From contig JAAURU010000144.1 in assembly GCA_012032075.1 (NCBI GenBank), positions 1 through 8,363 on the forward strand: a DNA stretch of 8,363 nt. Reading direction: 5' to 3'. The position numbers were made by a program, and so were the translations under genes. The notes beneath the pieces are model-generated. The model was given only the letters and a program-made list of their open reading frames with translations, was not told where the DNA came from and ran no database searches. Origin of the DNA: Flavobacterium sp. Lineage in GTDB: Bacteria; Bacteroidota; Bacteroidia; Flavobacteriales; Flavobacteriaceae. This document shows, in pieces, positions 6,805-8,363 of the stretch (its first letter is position 1; each line of letters starts with the position of its first letter).

Positions 6805-7622
6805 TTAAAATTGGTTAATAGTTTTACGAATAGCAACTAATTTGGTCATTAAATCTTCAAAATAATCTAAATGGAGCATATTTGCTCCATCGCTTTTAGC
6901 ATTTGCTGGGTCAAAATGTGTTTCAATGAAGATTCCATCCACACCAACAGCGATTCCTGCTTTTGCTATGGTTTCTATCATATCGGGGCGACCACCTGTT
7001 ACTCCAGCAGTTTGATTGGGTTGTTGTAAGGAATGAGTTACATCAAGTACAGTAGATGCATATTGTTTCATAGTAGGAATTCCTCTAAAATCGACTATCA
7101 TATCTTGGTAGCCAAACATAGTTCCTCTATCAGTAATCATTACTTTATTGTTTTTACAATCTAAAACTTTCTGAACAGCATGTTTCATGCTTTCTGGACT
7201 CATAAATTGTCCTTTTTTAGATTTACTGTTTTACCAGTTTCGGCAGCAGCCATAACTAAATCGGTTTGACGCACTAGAAAAGCAGGAATTTGTAAAATAT
7301 CTACATATTCAGCAGCCTTTACTGCATCTTCATTTGTGTGAATATCTGTTACTGTTGGTATTCCAAATTCTTTAGAAATTTTGGCTAAAATTTTAAGTGC
7401 TTTTTCATCACCTATTCCAGTAAAACTATCAATTCTTGAACGATTAGCTTTTTTAAACGAACCTTTAAATACATAAGGAATAGCTAATTTATCTGTAATT
7501 ATGACTACTTTTTCAGCAATTCGCATTGCCATTTCTTCACCTTCAATGGCACATGGACCAGCTAATAAAAAGAAGTTTCCACTTTTAGTATGTTTGATTT
7601 GAGGTATGTTTTCTAAATTCAT
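6805..7622 (-). CDS. kdsA: KdsA, Kdo-8-phosphate synthase (one frame break)
   Basis: KdsA condenses phosphoenolpyruvate with D-arabinose 5-phosphate to Kdo-8-phosphate, the route to the Kdo of lipopolysaccharide. The frame from ATG 7622 stops after TVNLKKDNL, and the next frame begins at MSPESMKHAVQKVLDC. Adding one A to the run at 7213-7218 restores NLKKGQFMSPESM, the exact family sequence, and a normal length of 272 residues. Visible motifs are LLAGPCAIE (20-26), FKGSFKKANR, DIHTNEDA, ILQIPAFLVRQTD, DRGTMFGYQDMIVDFR and GGRPDMIETIAKAG. Cys24, His197, Glu234 and Asp245 have nearly the spacing of the metal ligands of Aquifex KdsA (Cys11, His185, Glu222, Asp233), so this is the metal-dependent class. 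kdsA is normally needed for viability, so the break is most likely a sequence error. It falls on the slippery heptamer A_AAA_AAG. Confidence 0.93.
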
Positions 7623-7642
7623 TATATGTTTCTTTTCGCGAG

Positions 7643-7650
7643 CAAAGATA
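7643..7650 (-). promoter_or_regulatory. Probable kdsA promoter -7 box
   Basis: On the minus strand the sequence is TATCTTTG, an exact match to the Bacteroidota -7 consensus TAnnTTTG. It lies 20 bases before the kdsA ATG and just after the terminator of the upstream lipoprotein gene. The -33 TTG element is not clear because that stretch coincides with the terminator stem. Confidence 0.55.
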
Positions 7651-7657
7651 AAAATAA

Positions 7658-7687
7658 AAACCTTTTAAATTAAAGTTTAAAAGGTTT
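7658..7687 (-). terminator. Terminator after the lipoprotein gene
   Basis: AAACCTTTTAAA (7658-7669) and its exact reverse complement (7676-7687) surround a six-base loop. On the minus strand the stem is followed by a T-rich stretch (TTATTTTTA). It lies 39 bases past the lipoprotein stop codon and separates that transcript from kdsA. Confidence 0.75.
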
Positions 7688-7726
7688 GTTAAGAGATTTA
7701 AGTTAAAATATTTTATTTAATTATAA

Positions 7727-8173
7727 TTATCGTTTTTTAATTGAAAAACCCTTTGGACAAGCAATTAATCCTTTTTCATAAATATTAAAGTAAAGTAACT
7801 TTTTTGTATCTGTTCCTTCAAAGCTAACTTCATATATAGAAAGTGTTCCAGCTCCAATTCCATCTGTATTTGTAGGGAATGGACAACAAGTATCAATTTG
7901 TTTGTAACTTAATTTTTCACCACTTTTTCCTTCTATGGCATTGAAAAAATAACCAATATTTATTTCTTCTTGACGTTGATTTAAAGGGCCAATATTTATG
8001 GGGAAATCGGCATCAAAGCCATATTTTGAATCTGTTGCATATTGTGTTATTTCAAAAGCATTGTTGGAAACACTTGGTTTTACAGCACTGTTATCAATAT
8101 TTTGTATAGTAGATTTTGTGCTTGTACATGAAGTAATTACAATTAAAAGAAATGTAAGATATAATAATTTCAT
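7727..8173 (-). CDS. Small lipoprotein of unknown function
   Basis: A 148-residue lipoprotein. The hydrophobic leader ends in the lipobox I-T-S-C, so Cys16 should be acylated after signal peptidase II cleavage. A polar Ser/Asn-rich linker (17-38) leads into a compact domain: FEITQYATDSKYGF-D-PINIG (40-62), YFFNAIEG (75-82), QIDTCCPFPT (92-101, with an unusual adjacent cysteine pair at 96-97), and a strand-rich end (LSIYEVSFEG, KKLLYFNIYEKG). Homologs occur widely in flavobacteria. I recall some being labelled 2-dehydro-3-deoxyphosphooctonate aldolase, but nothing in the sequence resembles that enzyme; the label may come from their closeness to kdsA, as here. The ATG is 7 bases after the DUF4199 stop, so the two share a transcript. 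Confidence 0.75.
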   Translation of the reverse strand: MKLLYLTFLLIVITSCTSTKSTIQNIDNSAVKPSVSNNAFEITQYATDSKYGFDADFPINIGPLNQRQEEINIGYFFNAIEGKSGEKLSYKQIDTCCPFPTNTDGIGAGTLSIYEVSFEGTDTKKLLYFNIYEKGLIACPKGFSIKKR

Positions 8174-8180
8174 AATTTTT

Positions 8181-8363
8181 TTATTTTTTTGTTTGTATGA
8201 AATAGCTAATTATTGCAGTGATTACAATTCCAAAAGACAGTTTCTCAAATACACTGTTTGAAATAGCTGTATTCAAATTATATTGCGCTTCTGCTTGAGC
8301 CAAAGTATAGGTTTCAGAAACGCTTCCATTTATTGCATTTTGGAAAAAATCAGGTGAAATGTA
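8181..8363 (-). CDS. DUF4199 membrane protein, C-terminal part
   Basis: An open frame enters from the right edge and ends at the TAA at 8181-8183, giving the last 60 residues. It starts with YISPDFFQNAINGSVSETYT, continues through a charged helix (LAQAEAQYNLNTAIS) and ends with a membrane helix and basic tail (FGIVITAIISYFIQTKK). The YISPDFFQ segment, the following soluble helix and the last membrane helix fit the C-terminus of DUF4199 proteins, small four-helix membrane proteins common in Bacteroidota with no known activity. Only the end is visible, so the call rests on this short stretch. The lipoprotein gene follows 7 bases downstream. Confidence 0.65.
   Translation of the reverse strand, partial: YISPDFFQNAINGSVSETYTLAQAEAQYNLNTAISNSVFEKLSFGIVITAIISYFIQTKK

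Noticed and set aside
6805..7622. KdsA encoded as two separate half-proteins or two genes
   Set aside because: The two frames meet exactly inside the conserved NLKKGQFMSPESM segment, and a one-base repair gives the normal full length. Neither half contains a complete active site.
7998..8261. Plus-strand open frame of 87 codons
   Set aside because: It is antisense to the lipoprotein signal region and the DUF4199 end, both of which read as real proteins on the minus strand.

Overview
The window looks like chromosome from a member of the Flavobacteriaceae (Bacteroidota), close to Flavobacterium. The DNA is strongly AT-rich and genes lack clear Shine-Dalgarno sites. One promoter matches the Bacteroidota -7 box TAnnTTTG, and the proteins (CreD, DUF1361, DUF4199, a metal-dependent KdsA, an M28 peptidase) are familiar from flavobacterial genomes. 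No tRNA, rRNA, CRISPR array, insertion sequence or phage gene was seen.

Layout. Positions 1-3888 (minus strand) form one six-gene run, in transcription order: a 188-residue conserved membrane protein, a winged-helix regulator, a COQ4-like protein, a DUF1361 membrane protein, a small three-helix membrane protein and CreD. It ends in a strong hairpin at 6-42. A 7+7 bp inverted repeat (TACTTTG-N5-CAAAGTA) lies in front of the first gene and a near copy lies in front of the COQ4-like gene, so self-regulation by the winged-helix protein is likely. Positions 4084-5890 (plus strand) carry a secreted M28 zinc peptidase and a DUF1801-type protein. Positions 5942-8363 (minus strand) carry, in transcription order, the end of a DUF4199 membrane protein, a small lipoprotein, a terminator, kdsA (Kdo-8-phosphate synthase) and a predicted outer-membrane protein.

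The most striking property of the window is that six of its twelve genes have broken reading frames. Nearly every break can be repaired by adding one base to a short A/T run, and the repaired protein then continues in recognisable family sequence. One of these genes is kdsA, which is needed for lipopolysaccharide synthesis. The breaks therefore look like sequencing or assembly undercalls rather than gene decay, although two of them fall exactly on A_AAA_AAG slippery heptamers. I annotate the reconstructed genes and give the position of each break. Two genes (1425-1746 and 5543-5890) appear only after such repair.

The best candidate for an undescribed system is the CreD operon. It combines an envelope-stress-type membrane protein, three uncharacterised membrane proteins and a dedicated regulator with a COQ4-family protein that keeps its HDxxH-x11-E motif, in a lineage that makes menaquinone rather than ubiquinone.
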